This document shows positions 27,324 to 36,600 of a DNA stretch of 64,000 bases, in pieces (position 1 is the stretch's first letter; every line of letters begins with the position of its first letter). This DNA comes from CAVZBW01 sp963773635. Lineage in GTDB: Bacteria; Actinomycetota; Acidimicrobiia; Acidimicrobiales; RAAP-2. The position numbers were made by a program, and so were the translations under genes. The stretch is taken from assembly GCA_963773635.1 (NCBI GenBank), contig CAVZBW010000002.1, forward strand, positions 434,001-498,000, read 5' to 3'. The notes beneath the pieces are model-generated. The model worked only from the letters and a program-made list of their open reading frames with translations, made no database searches and had not been told where the DNA came from.

Positions 27324-29365
27324 CGGCGGCTGCCTCCTCGGCGTGCCCGAGTGCGCGGTCGATCAGCGTCGTCAGCTCCGCGACCTCGAAGTCGGCGCCG
27401 ACGACCTTGGCCGCATCGGAGTACATCGCCAGGTCCTTGGGGCAGCTGACGAGGAAGAAATCGATCTTGCCAAGCGTCTGCGCCTCGCGGATCCGCTGCT
27501 CGGCCGGTCGCTCGGCGCCCTCTGGTAGCTCGGCGTCCGTCATCCAGATGCCGCCGCCGCCCGCGCCACAGCAGAAGGTGTTCGTTCCGTGGCGCGGCAT
27601 CTCCACAAGCTCGGCGCCCGTCGCCTCGATCAGTTTCCGCGGCGCCTCGGTGATCCGGTTGTACCGCGCCAGATAGCAAGGATCGTGGTAGGTGACGCGG
27701 GTCCCGGTCAGTGTCATGCGCAGGGAGATCGCCTCCTGGGCCACCAGCTCGGCCAGCAGCTCGGTGTAGTGGTAGACCGGCTGGTCGAGCCCGAACTGCG
27801 GATACTCGTTGCGCAGCGTGTTGAGCGAGTGGGGGTCGGTGGTGAAGATCGCCTCGAACTGGGCCTGCGCCAAGCTCGCCCATGTTGTGCTCGACCAGCA
27901 TTTCGAACAGCCCCTCCTCGCCGATCCGCCGGACGTCATTGCCAGCGTTGCGCTCGCCCTCGTACAGCAGGCCAAACGATACGCCGGCGTCGTGCAGGAT
28001 CCGGGCGATCGTCCGCGAGGCGTGCTGGACGCGCTCGTCAAACGATGCGAAGTCGCCGACGAACCACACATACTCAACGGGCTCCTTGCGAGCGTCGGGG
28101 ATCGGGAAGTCGAGCTCCCGGGTCCAGCGCGCCCGCATCCGCGAGGACTTGCCGAACGAGTTGCCCTGCTTGCCGTAGTTCTCGAGCGTCTGCTGAAGCA
28201 GCGGATCCAGCTGACCTTCGTCCACCAGCTTGCGGCGCATGTCGACGATCGTCTGCACGTGCTCGATCCCGACCGGACAGGCCTCCACGCAAGCCATGCA
28301 AGTCGTGCACGACCAAAGCACCTCGCCCGAGATCAAGCGGCTCGTTGCCGCTGTTGCGGTGATACAGCCGCTCGCGAAGGTCGAGGACCAGTTGCCGGGG
28401 TGCCAGGGGCGTGCCGCTCGCGGTGGCCGGGCAGACAGCGCTGCAGCGGCCGCACTCGGTGCAGGTGATTGAGTCGAGCACCTGCTTCCAGGTCAGGTCG
28501 GCCAGCGAGGAGACGCCGATCAGGCCCTCCGGCGGCCCGTCCAGGGCGGCCATCGGAGCGGCCGGCCCGTGGGTGATGGCCAGCGGCCGGTCGGGGCTGC
28601 GCGGCGGCAGCTTGCCGAAGAACACGTTGGGGAGCGAGGTGATGATGTGGAAGTGCTTGGACAGCGGGAGCAGGTTCAGGAACACCAACACCGTGACGCA
28701 GTGCATCCACCACCCGATCTCGAAGACCGTCTGCGCCGATGAGCGGCTGAGGCCGCCGAGGGCGGCGGCCAGCGGGCCGGCGAGCGGCGCCAGGTCGCGC
28801 TCGTTGCCGTGGACGTTGTAGGCGACCAGGTACCCGGCGTCGTCCAGCAGCCCGCCGATCATGATCAGCACGATGAACACGAGGATCACGATCGACTCCT
28901 GGTGCGGCGCCTGCCGGAAGCGCTGCTCGGCGGGGCCCAGGCCGACCAGCCGCGGCGGGTGGGTGAACAGCCGCCGGTAGAGCATGTAGCCAGCCGCCAC
29001 GATCACGACCGCCTCCGATCACGTCGCGGACGATGAAGAACGGCGGGCCGAGCGGCTGGTTGGGACCGAACCCCGGAATGTTCCAGTCTCGCGTCGAACG
29101 CTCGGCCGAACATGGTGATCACCTGGAGCATGAGGATCACGAAGCCCCAGAAGACGAGCGCGTGCACGATCCCGGACGGCTGCTCGCCGACCAGGAACTT
29201 CTTCTGGCCCAGCCCGTAGACGACAGTGCGTTTGATCCGTTCGGGGATCCGGTCAAAGCGCCCCGCCGGCCGCGCTCTCAACAGCAGCCGTGTCCGGACG
29301 ACGATGATCGCTCCGAACACCACAAGCGCGATCGCCCACAGGATTGGAAAGGCCAGATGGCTCAC
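27304..29365 (-). pseudogene. Membrane heterodisulfide-reductase-like Fe-S oxidoreductase (EtfD type), several frameshifts
   Basis: Joined length is near 680 residues. The N-terminal part has five to six membrane segments (FPILWAIALVVFGAIIVV, IVHALVFWGFVILMLQVIT, IVILVFIVLIMIGG, MHCVTVLVFLNLLPLS), as in nitrate-reductase-gamma-like domains. Two 4Fe-4S motifs follow (CTECGRCSAVCPA, CTTCMACVEACPVG). Then come CCG-type domains with GTRVTYHDPCYLARYN and NTFCCGAGGGGIW. This layout matches mycobacterial EtfD (Rv0338c), which moves electrons from ETF to menaquinone. The frame changes near 29050, 28340 and 27890, so it is either decayed or badly sequenced. The GTG at 29365 overlaps the stop of the small ORF upstream. 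Confidence 0.75.
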
Positions 29366-29520
29366 CGAAGCGACTCCACACCTGGAAGCGTCTTGGCGAT
29401 CGCCTCCGCTACGACGTGCGTTCCGGCGAGGAATGGTGCCAGGCTGTGCAGCGCCATGCTGAAGCCGACGCGCGCCAACGCTCGCGTGTCGTCCAGTCCG
29501 AGGGCCCGGACTCTCTTCAT
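29362..29520 (-). CDS. Small ORF coupled to the EtfD-like gene
   Basis: 52 residues (MKRVRALGLDDTRALARVGF, SMALHSLAPFLAGTHVVAEA). It has a mild hydrophobic stretch and no motif that I recognise. The stop overlaps the EtfD-like GTG (GTGA), which suggests coupling. A GGAG lies about 10 nt before the ATG. It could also be the leftover of a longer upstream gene. Confidence 0.35.
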   Translation of the reverse strand: MKRVRALGLDDTRALARVGFSMALHSLAPFLAGTHVVAEAIAKTLPGVESLR

Positions 29521-30467
29521 GGGCTGCCTACTCCGGTAGTTGGCATGACCAAAGGAAGCTAAGACAGCCATATTAGCTCCACTATTGGGATCGAGAATAG
29601 TTGCTGTGATGACCACGGTTGCCGGGTGGGCCCGGACATGAGCCACTGCTGATCGGAGGGCTCTTTCTTAAGTGTCGGCTACACACTGCATCGCCGAGGC
29701 CATCGAGCCGCCGAAGAGTCCCTGCGTCGTGCCTTTGCGCCTGCGCTGAAAGCGTCGAGCCAGGCTACGCGCTCGTAGCATCTCAACCTCTGGCTTTCGG
29801 GAGTTTTCCGAGGACGATCACCGTGAACGGCCACATCGTCTGTCTCGACATCGGACGCGGACATCTGCAGACCTGTCACTTGCTTTCCTCATCGAACCCG
29901 GCATTACCACCGTGGCCATTTGGCTCAGTTGGCGCACCGTCATAGGGCCAGTCCCTCGGGTGCTCTGGATAAGGCAAGCTCACTATAGGCCGTCACCGCT
30001 GACAAACCTTGACTGGGATCTGGCGCCCAAGGGACGCCATCCTTAAGGACGTGCTGGGTGACTGGTTGAACTTCCCCCTCCCTCCCTCCCTCCCTCCCTC
30101 CCTCCCTCCCTCCCTCCCTCCCTGGAGGAAGACTCGTGACGGTGAGGGTTCATGGAAGGGTCATGGAGTGCGGCACCATCGGGATGCTGGCCGAGGCCGT
30201 CGGCCGGGTGCTGACCCTTCTTGCTACCGACTGATACGTCCTTGTGATGACCTGTCGACCACGGTCACCGGCTCCCGTCGCTTGCTTGCCGGAAGCCCTT
30301 TCCTGGCACTACCGCCGAGGCGCGCGCGGCATTCCGTACCACTACGGCTGAGCCCGTCCCACCGTCCTTGTGTCGGCCGGGGCTGGGTGGACCGGCGCCG
30401 GATCAGGGACCCCCCGCCCGGGTCGGGCGGTGACCGGCCGACCGAGCTGGGCTCCTTGCCTTTGACC
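29521..30467. other. 947-bp stretch without a recognisable gene
   Basis: No reading frame here resembles a protein I know, and base composition is lower in GC and more mixed than coding DNA around it. It contains a long CCCT tract (30075-30123). Short frames on both strands lack third-position GC bias. It may be a decayed or integration-prone border between the beta-oxidation genes and the megasynthase locus. Confidence 0.6.
30075..30123 (+). repeat. CCCT tetranucleotide microsatellite, about 12 units
   Basis: Uninterrupted CCCT units run for about 49 bp, an unusual length for a bacterial chromosome. It lies in a gene-free stretch. The complementary strand is AGGG repeats, which could form a G-quadruplex. 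Confidence 0.9.
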
Positions 30468-31238
30468 TCAAGTCGCCGGTGAATCCCATCCTACGGCCGG
30501 CGCGTCCATCCATGTATGGGAAGGCTCGGCACTCACCAACCGCGGCGGCGGAAGGAGCGGTGTGGGTGGCGCGTCCTCGTCGGAGGCGATCACCGTGAGG
30601 AGGAACAGGCCATACCGGGACCACCAGCCGGGAAAGCGGACGCCCTCTTCCCCGCGCACCACGAGCTCCCGCCACCCGTCCTCGATGCCCGGTCCGAACC
30701 CCACCTCCACCGATCGGGTGGCCCGCCGCAGGCCAGTCCGGAGCACCTTCAGCGCACTTTCCTTCGCCGACCAGATCAGGTTGGCGACGACGTCGGCTGG
30801 AGCGTCCCAGGGTGGCTCGGCCACGAGCGCTTGTTCCGCGACCGTGAGGAAGTCCTGCACGAACCACTCGCTGCGTGGCTCGACCAGCTCGAGGTCGCAA
30901 CCGATTGCCCCTTGGTCGCCGGCAGTGCAGACCGCCCAGCCGGCCCGATCGGTCAGCGATACTGCCACCGTCGCCCGTGCCCCGTCGACAAACACCTCCG
31001 GCGCGCCCTGGGCTGGGCCGTGGAGCACCGTACGAATCTCTATGCCGGCCAGGCTGTCGGAGTCAGGGGGGACACCGAGCAAGTGCGCGACCGTCTGCTT
31101 GGCTGTCCATCGGGCCAAGAGCCACTCGTTGCGTCGTTTGGTGTACCGGAGGGCCGACTCCACATCCGACTCTCGCGGCGACAACCACGCTCGACCCTCG
31201 GGCAGATCATGCTCTCCGAGCGAGTGCCACCACATCAT
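30468..31238 (-). CDS. 4'-Phosphopantetheinyl transferase, Sfp type
   Basis: 256 residues. It transfers the phosphopantetheine arm of CoA to carrier domains. The first ~100 residues are the N-lobe (WWHSLGEHDLPEGRAWLSPR, YTKRRNEWLLARWTAKQTV). The magnesium and CoA site is GAIGCDLELVEPRSEWFVQD, and the second motif is LIWSAKESALKVLRTGLRRA (W-x2-KE-x3-K). The C-terminal 60 residues are extra. It lies divergently next to the megasynthase and very likely serves its three carrier domains. ATG 31238 or 31235 can be the start, with GGGGA upstream. Confidence 0.85.
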   Translation of the reverse strand: MMWWHSLGEHDLPEGRAWLSPRESDVESALRYTKRRNEWLLARWTAKQTVAHLLGVPPDSDSLAGIEIRTVLHGPAQGAPEVFVDGARATVAVSLTDRAGWAVCTAGDQGAIGCDLELVEPRSEWFVQDFLTVAEQALVAEPPWDAPADVVANLIWSAKESALKVLRTGLRRATRSVEVGFGPGIEDGWRELVVRGEEGVRFPGWWSRYGLFLLTVIASDEDAPPTPLLPPPRLVSAEPSHTWMDAPAVGWDSPAT

Positions 31239-31336
31239 GGTCCCCAACGCTACGTCGCCGCTTGTGATCGGGGCTCTTCCGGGCGCCGGGCGGGCGGTGT
31301 ATCTTGCACTTGACCCGTGTTCGGGCCCGAAGTAAA

Positions 31337-31347
31337 GGGGGGGGGGG
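31337..31347 (+). repeat. Homopolymer of 11 G in the megasynthase leader
   Basis: A run of eleven G lies just before the GTG of the acyl-CoA dehydrogenase remnant and between the divergent PPTase and megasynthase. Such tracts change length by slippage, which could vary promoter spacing, but they are also typical of sequencing error. Confidence 0.8.
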
Positions 31348-31353
31348 CGCGCG

Positions 31354-31785
31354 GTGACTACCGGCCTCGATCCCAAGACCCTGGACAAGATCCTCTCGGC
31401 GATCTCGGAGTTCGCCGAGAGAGAACTGCCAGAGAGTCGGCTCATCGCCCTTGACGAACGGGATGAGTTCCCGGCCGACACCATCCACAAGATGTGCAGC
31501 AGCGACCACTCGCGGAACGGGTTACCCGTGACCACCAGGGCACGCTGTCGCCCAAGGCGGACCGTCGCTTCTCGGGCCCCGGCCTCGCTGCCCTTCAGCC
31601 GCATCTTCGCCCGGGAAGCGGCGCTGAAGGTGGCTACCGACGGCCTGCGATGGGTGCACGCCGGGAGAGGCGCCGACCCGGATTTCCAGATCAGCGTCGG
31701 TCTACCCGGGATCCTCGCCGCCCAAGAGGGCCTCATCGACGACATGGGCGTCGCGGCAGGGGTGCTCTACGGCCGGGAGGGCTAA
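31354..31785 (+). pseudogene. Acyl-CoA dehydrogenase with central deletion, both ends kept
   Basis: 143 residues. The first 45 (LDPKTLDKILSAISEFAERE, RLIALDERDEFPADTIHKM) match the N-terminus of the acyl-CoA dehydrogenase at 25195. The last 60 (IFAREAALKVATDGLRWV, AAQEGLIDDMGVAAGVLYGR) match that protein's C-terminal extension. Some 400 residues carrying the whole FAD and catalytic core are missing, yet the frame is open throughout. Probably a deletion relic; a dominant partner role for such a short chain would be new. Confidence 0.65.
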
Positions 31786-31813
31786 CCACGACACCACAGA
31801 CAACGAGTTGAAC

Positions 31814-33631
31814 ATGACCGAGACATACAGGCCACCGATCGCCATTGTGGGTGTCGGCGCCATCTTCCCCGACGCGCCAGACGTCGCGGCGTTCTGGGCC
31901 AACCTGACCGGCGGCCGCTACTCGATCTCCGACGTCCCGCCTGAGCGATGGGATCCCGAGCTGTACTTCGACACGGACCCCAAGGCACCGGACAAGACGT
32001 ATTCCAAGATCGGCGGGTGGGTCCGTGACTGGGAGTGGGAGCCGCTCCAATGGCACCTCCCCGTTCCGCCCAAGGTTGGCGACGCCATGGACGACGCCCA
32101 GAAGTGGGCGGTGGCCTGCACCCGAGCCGCCCTGATCGACTGCGGCTCGCCAGCGCGCCAGATGGACGGCGAGCGAACGGCAGTCATCCTCGGCAACGCG
32201 ATGTCGGGCGAGAAGCACTACCAGACGGCGTTGCGCGTCGCGTTCCCCGAGTTGGCCCGCGACCTCGATGAGACTCCCGCGTTCAGCGCACTGCCCGCCG
32301 AGATGCGCGCCCTCATCACCGAGGAACTCCATGAGCGGCTGGGCAGCCACCTGCCGGAGATCACCGAGGACACCATGCCAGGCGAGCTCGGCAACTGCAT
32401 GGCCGGCCGAGTGGCCAACCTGTTCGACCTCCATGGGCCCAACTTCGTCGTCGACGCCGCGTGCGCATCTGCCCTCGCGGCCTTCGACGCCGCCGTCGAG
32501 GGCCTGGCCGAGTGCGAGTTCGACACGGTGGTGACGGGCGGCGTCGACCGCAACATGGGCGCCTCGACCTTCGTCAAATTCTGCAAGATCGGTGCCCTGT
32601 CGGCGACGGGCACCAGGCCGTTTGACGAGGGTGCCGATGGTTTCGTGATGGGCGAGGGCGCCGCCGTCTTCGTGCTCCGCCGCCTCGAGGATGCCGAACG
32701 AACCGGTGACCGGGTCTACGCGGTGATACGAGGCATCGGGGGGGCGAGTGACGGCCGGGGGAAGGGCATCACCGCGCCCAACCCCGTCGGCCAGCGGCTG
32801 GCCGTGGAACGGGCGTGGCGCAACGCCGGGCTCTCCCCGCAGGATTGCTCGATGATGGAGGCGCACGGGACGTCGACCAAGGTCGGCGACGTGGTCGAGG
32901 TCAGCAGCATGACCGAGGTCTTCAAGGGGGCCGACCTCGCGCCGGGGTCGGTCGCCCTTGGATCGGTCAAGTCCAACATCGGCCACTTGAAGGCCGCTGC
33001 CGGGGCGGCAGGCCTGCTCAAGGCGACGCTCGCCCTTCACGAGAAGGTGCTCCCTCCGAGCCTGGGGTTCGAGCATCCGAACCCCAACATCGACTGGGCG
33101 TCGTCACCCTTTCGCATCAACACCGAGCTGCGAGCCTGGGACCCGCCCACGCGCGGTGTGCGCTGCGCGGCGGTGAGCGCATTCGGCTTCGGCGGTACCA
33201 ATTTTCACGCTGTCCTCGAGGAGTACGTCCCCGGTCGCGCACTCGGCAACGGCCACAAGGCGGTCGCCGTCGGCGCTGACCTCGGCCATGAGACCGTGGC
33301 GGTCGCCGAGGACCGTGGCGGTCGCGAGCAGGATGCGGGCAGCGCTGAGGAGTTGCCCCAGCCGCCGGTCGACTCGTTGGCCCCCCTGGTGACCGCCACC
33401 GCTACCAAGCAGCCGCCGCGCGGGGTCCTCGTCCTCGGAGCCGGGGACAGGGCTGGCCTCGCCCTCTCTTTGCGGCGCGTCGCGGCCGAGGCGACGGAAG
33501 GCCGTGCCCCGGGCTGGCGCGTCCCCCAATCCCGCGGACCTCGCCGCACCCGAGCGCCTCGCAATCGACTACGGCGACCAAGCCGAGCTGGCCGACCGCG
33601 CCGCCCGCGCTCTCCACGCCCTCGACCGTGA
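31814..33631 (+). CDS. Megasynthase part 1: PfaA-like ketosynthase, ends at a frameshift
   Basis: 605 codons; the true domain runs to about codon 560. The ketosynthase is of the Pfa (polyunsaturated/secondary lipid) type: PPIAIVGVGAIFPDAPD, DKTYSKIGGWV, active-site Cys217 in DAACASALAAFD, then EAHGTSTKVGD and KSNIGHLKAAAGAAG with the two histidines. After FGFGGTNFHAVLEEY comes a linker, and near 33500-33530, at a CCCCC run, the sense moves to the +1 frame, where the acyltransferase follows. Joined to the next ORF this is one protein of about 2840 residues. ATG 31814 is preferred over TTG 31808. Confidence 0.85.
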   Translation: MTETYRPPIAIVGVGAIFPDAPDVAAFWANLTGGRYSISDVPPERWDPELYFDTDPKAPDKTYSKIGGWVRDWEWEPLQWHLPVPPKVGDAMDDAQKWAVACTRAALIDCGSPARQMDGERTAVILGNAMSGEKHYQTALRVAFPELARDLDETPAFSALPAEMRALITEELHERLGSHLPEITEDTMPGELGNCMAGRVANLFDLHGPNFVVDAACASALAAFDAAVEGLAECEFDTVVTGGVDRNMGASTFVKFCKIGALSATGTRPFDEGADGFVMGEGAAVFVLRRLEDAERTGDRVYAVIRGIGGASDGRGKGITAPNPVGQRLAVERAWRNAGLSPQDCSMMEAHGTSTKVGDVVEVSSMTEVFKGADLAPGSVALGSVKSNIGHLKAAAGAAGLLKATLALHEKVLPPSLGFEHPNPNIDWASSPFRINTELRAWDPPTRGVRCAAVSAFGFGGTNFHAVLEEYVPGRALGNGHKAVAVGADLGHETVAVAEDRGGREQDAGSAEELPQPPVDSLAPLVTATATKQPPRGVLVLGAGDRAGLALSLRRVAAEATEGRAPGWRVPQSRGPRRTRAPRNRLRRPSRAGRPRRPRSPRPRP

Positions 33632-36600
33632 CGAGCCCCAAGCCTGGAGGATGCTCCGCGGTCGTGGGATCTTCCGGGGTCGCGGGGCGCCGGGCAAGGT
33701 CGCGTTCCTCTACACCGGGCAGGGTTCCCAGTACGTCAACATGCTCGCCGCCCTGCGGCGGACCGAGCCCGTCGTGGCGGCGACCTTCGACGAGGCGGAT
33801 GCCGTCATGGGCCCGATCCTCGGGCGTCCCCTCACAGACTTCATCTTCGTCGATCCCGCCGACACGGAGAAGGTCGCCGCGGCTGAACGCGATCTGCGCC
33901 GAACCGAGATCACCCAACCGGCTGTCCTCGCCGTCGACCTCGCGCTGACCCGGCTGCTCGCGGAGTTCGGGATCATTCCCGACCTGGTGATGGGCCACAG
34001 CCTCGGCGAGTACGGGGCGCTCGTCGCCGCGGGCTCGCTCACCTTCGCCGGCGCCCTTGAGGCCGTGAGCGCCCGAGGTCAGGAGATGGCGAACCTCACC
34101 ATCGACGACACCGGCCTGATGGTGGCAGTTTCGGCGCCGCTGGAGGCAGTCGAAGAGATCGTTGCCTCGATCGACGGCAACGTGGTCGTCGCAAACGTCA
34201 ACTCGACCACCCAGGCGGTCCTCGGCGGTGCCACGGAGCCTGTGCTCGCCGCTGAGCGGGCATGCGAGGCGCGAGGCTTCTCGACGACCCGGCTCCAGGT
34301 GAGCCACGCGTTCCACACATCGATCGTCGCTCCCGCCAGCGAGCCCCTTCGGCGCACGCTGCAGCGGATCGAGCTCCGACCTCCGCGGCTCCCGGTGATC
34401 TCCAACGTCACCGGAGACTTCTACCCGTCCGGCGAGGTCGCTGTGCCCGAGATGCTCGACCTGCTCGCACGGCAGGTGGCGTCGCCGGTCCAGTTCGTCA
34501 AAGGCTTGCGACACCTCTACGAGGAGGGTGCCCGGGTGTTCGTCGAGGTCGGCCCGAAGTGGGCGCTCCGAGGCTTCGCGTCCGACGTGCTCGGCGACGA
34601 GGCCGCCGTGAATCTCGCCACCAACCATCCAAAGGCCGGTGACGTCGTGTCGTTCAACCAGGCGCTGTGCGGGCTATACGCCGCCGGGCTCGGATTCACC
34701 GGGGCGAGCGAGGACCTCCGCCTCCCCACCACCACAACTGAGCGGTCGGTCGCAGCCACACCGGCACACAACGAGACCCGACCGAGGTCGGCGACTGACG
34801 CACCGACGCCGGACCTTCCTGAGCAGACCTACGCCGAGATGGGACGGCTGCTGGCCGACTTCTTGGACAAGAGTCGTGCCCTTTACGAGGCCGGCAGCGG
34901 CTCGCCGCCGGCGGCCGCCGCCGGCACCGCGCCCGTCGTCATCACCGGAGCGGCGCTCGGCACCCCGGGTACGCCCCGTGTCTTCGACGACACCAACCTG
35001 GCCCGGCTGCTCAACGGCGAACAGTTCATCGACGTGATCCCCACCCGGCTCCGCGCTGAGTTACTCGACCGTCACATCACCCGCCTGGTCAAAAGCGACC
35101 AGGGCGGTTCCTTCGAGACCATCGACAGCCCGGCCGACGTGCTCAAGCTGGCCGCCCGCGGTGGCGCCTTCGAAATCGACGAGGACTTCGGCGTCGACCG
35201 AGACCGCGCCCGGTCCTTCGGGCGGACCACGCAGTTGGCGATCGGGGCCGGGTTCGACGCCCTCCGCGACGCGGGCATCCCCCTCGTCATGCGCTATCGG
35301 ACCACCCACCTGGGGACCAAGCTTCCCGAGCGTTGGGGCCTGCCCGACGACATGCGCGACGACACCGGGGTGATCTTCGCCTCGGCGTTCCCGGGGTTGG
35401 AGGAGCTCGCGGTCGAGGCCCAGGCGTTCGCAGCCGATCACGCTCGCCAAGAAGAGCTCGCCGAGCTCGAGGCCATACGTGCCCGGGTCGAGGGGCTGAA
35501 CGATACCGGGACGGCGCTCGCCGAGATCGATCGGCGGATCCACGACCTGCGTAAGGCGCTCGCGGGCACTCCCTACCGATTCGACCGCCGTTTCCTCTTC
35601 CGCGTCCTGTCGATGGGTCACTCGCAGTTTGCCGACCTCATCGGTGCCCGTGGGCCCAACACCCAGGTCAACTCGGCGTGCGCCAGCACGACGCAGGCGG
35701 TCTCCGTCGCGGAGGACTGGATTCGCGCCGGGCGCTGCCGGCGCGTGGTCATCGTGGCTGCCGACGACGTTACGTCCGACGGCCTGCTCGGATGGATCGG
35801 CGCCGGATTCCTCGCCAGTGGAGCGGCAGCCACAGACGAAGACGTGACCCAGTCCGCTCTCCCTTTCGATCGCCGACGTCACGGGATGATCCTCGGAATG
35901 GGCGCGGCCGCCTTGGTGGTCGAAGCGACTGACGTAGTCCACGAGCGCGGACTACGACCGATCTGCGAGGTGCTGAGCACGGTCACGGCCAACAGCGCCT
36001 TCCACGGCACCCGCCTGGACGTCGATCACATCGGCGACGTCATGGAGACCCTCGTCGCGGCGGCGGAGATGCGGGCAGGAATCGACCGCCGGATGATGGC
36101 CAGGGAGACCGTGTTCGTCTCGCACGAGACGTACACACCGGCGAGGGGAGGAAGCGCGTCCGCCGAGATCTCCGCCCTGCGTCGGGTGTTCGGGACCGAC
36201 GCCGATCGGATCGTTATCGCCAATACCAAGGGATTCACCGGGCATCCGATGGGCGTCGGGCTCGAGGACGTGGTGGCAGTCAAGGCGCTCGAAACGGGCA
36301 TCGTGCCCCCATTGGCCAACTTCAAGGAGCCGGATCCCGAGCTCGGTCCGCTGAACCTGTCCACCGGCGGGGCGTATCCGGTGCAGTTCGCCCTGCGACT
36401 GGCGGCCGGGTTCGGCTCCCAGGTCTCGATGATGCTGCTTCGCTGGACGCCCATGCCTGACGGCTGCCACCGCAGTCCCGACGAGCTCGGCTACCGCTAC
36501 CGGATAGAGGACCAGGATCGGTTTGACGACTGGCTGCGGCGGATCAGCGGAGACGCCACCGCTCGCCTCGAGGTCTCACAACGGCGCTTGCGCATCGCCC

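Noticed and set aside
29619..29945. 108-codon frame in the gene-free stretch
   Set aside because: No GC bias at third positions, no ribosome site and no recognisable motif.
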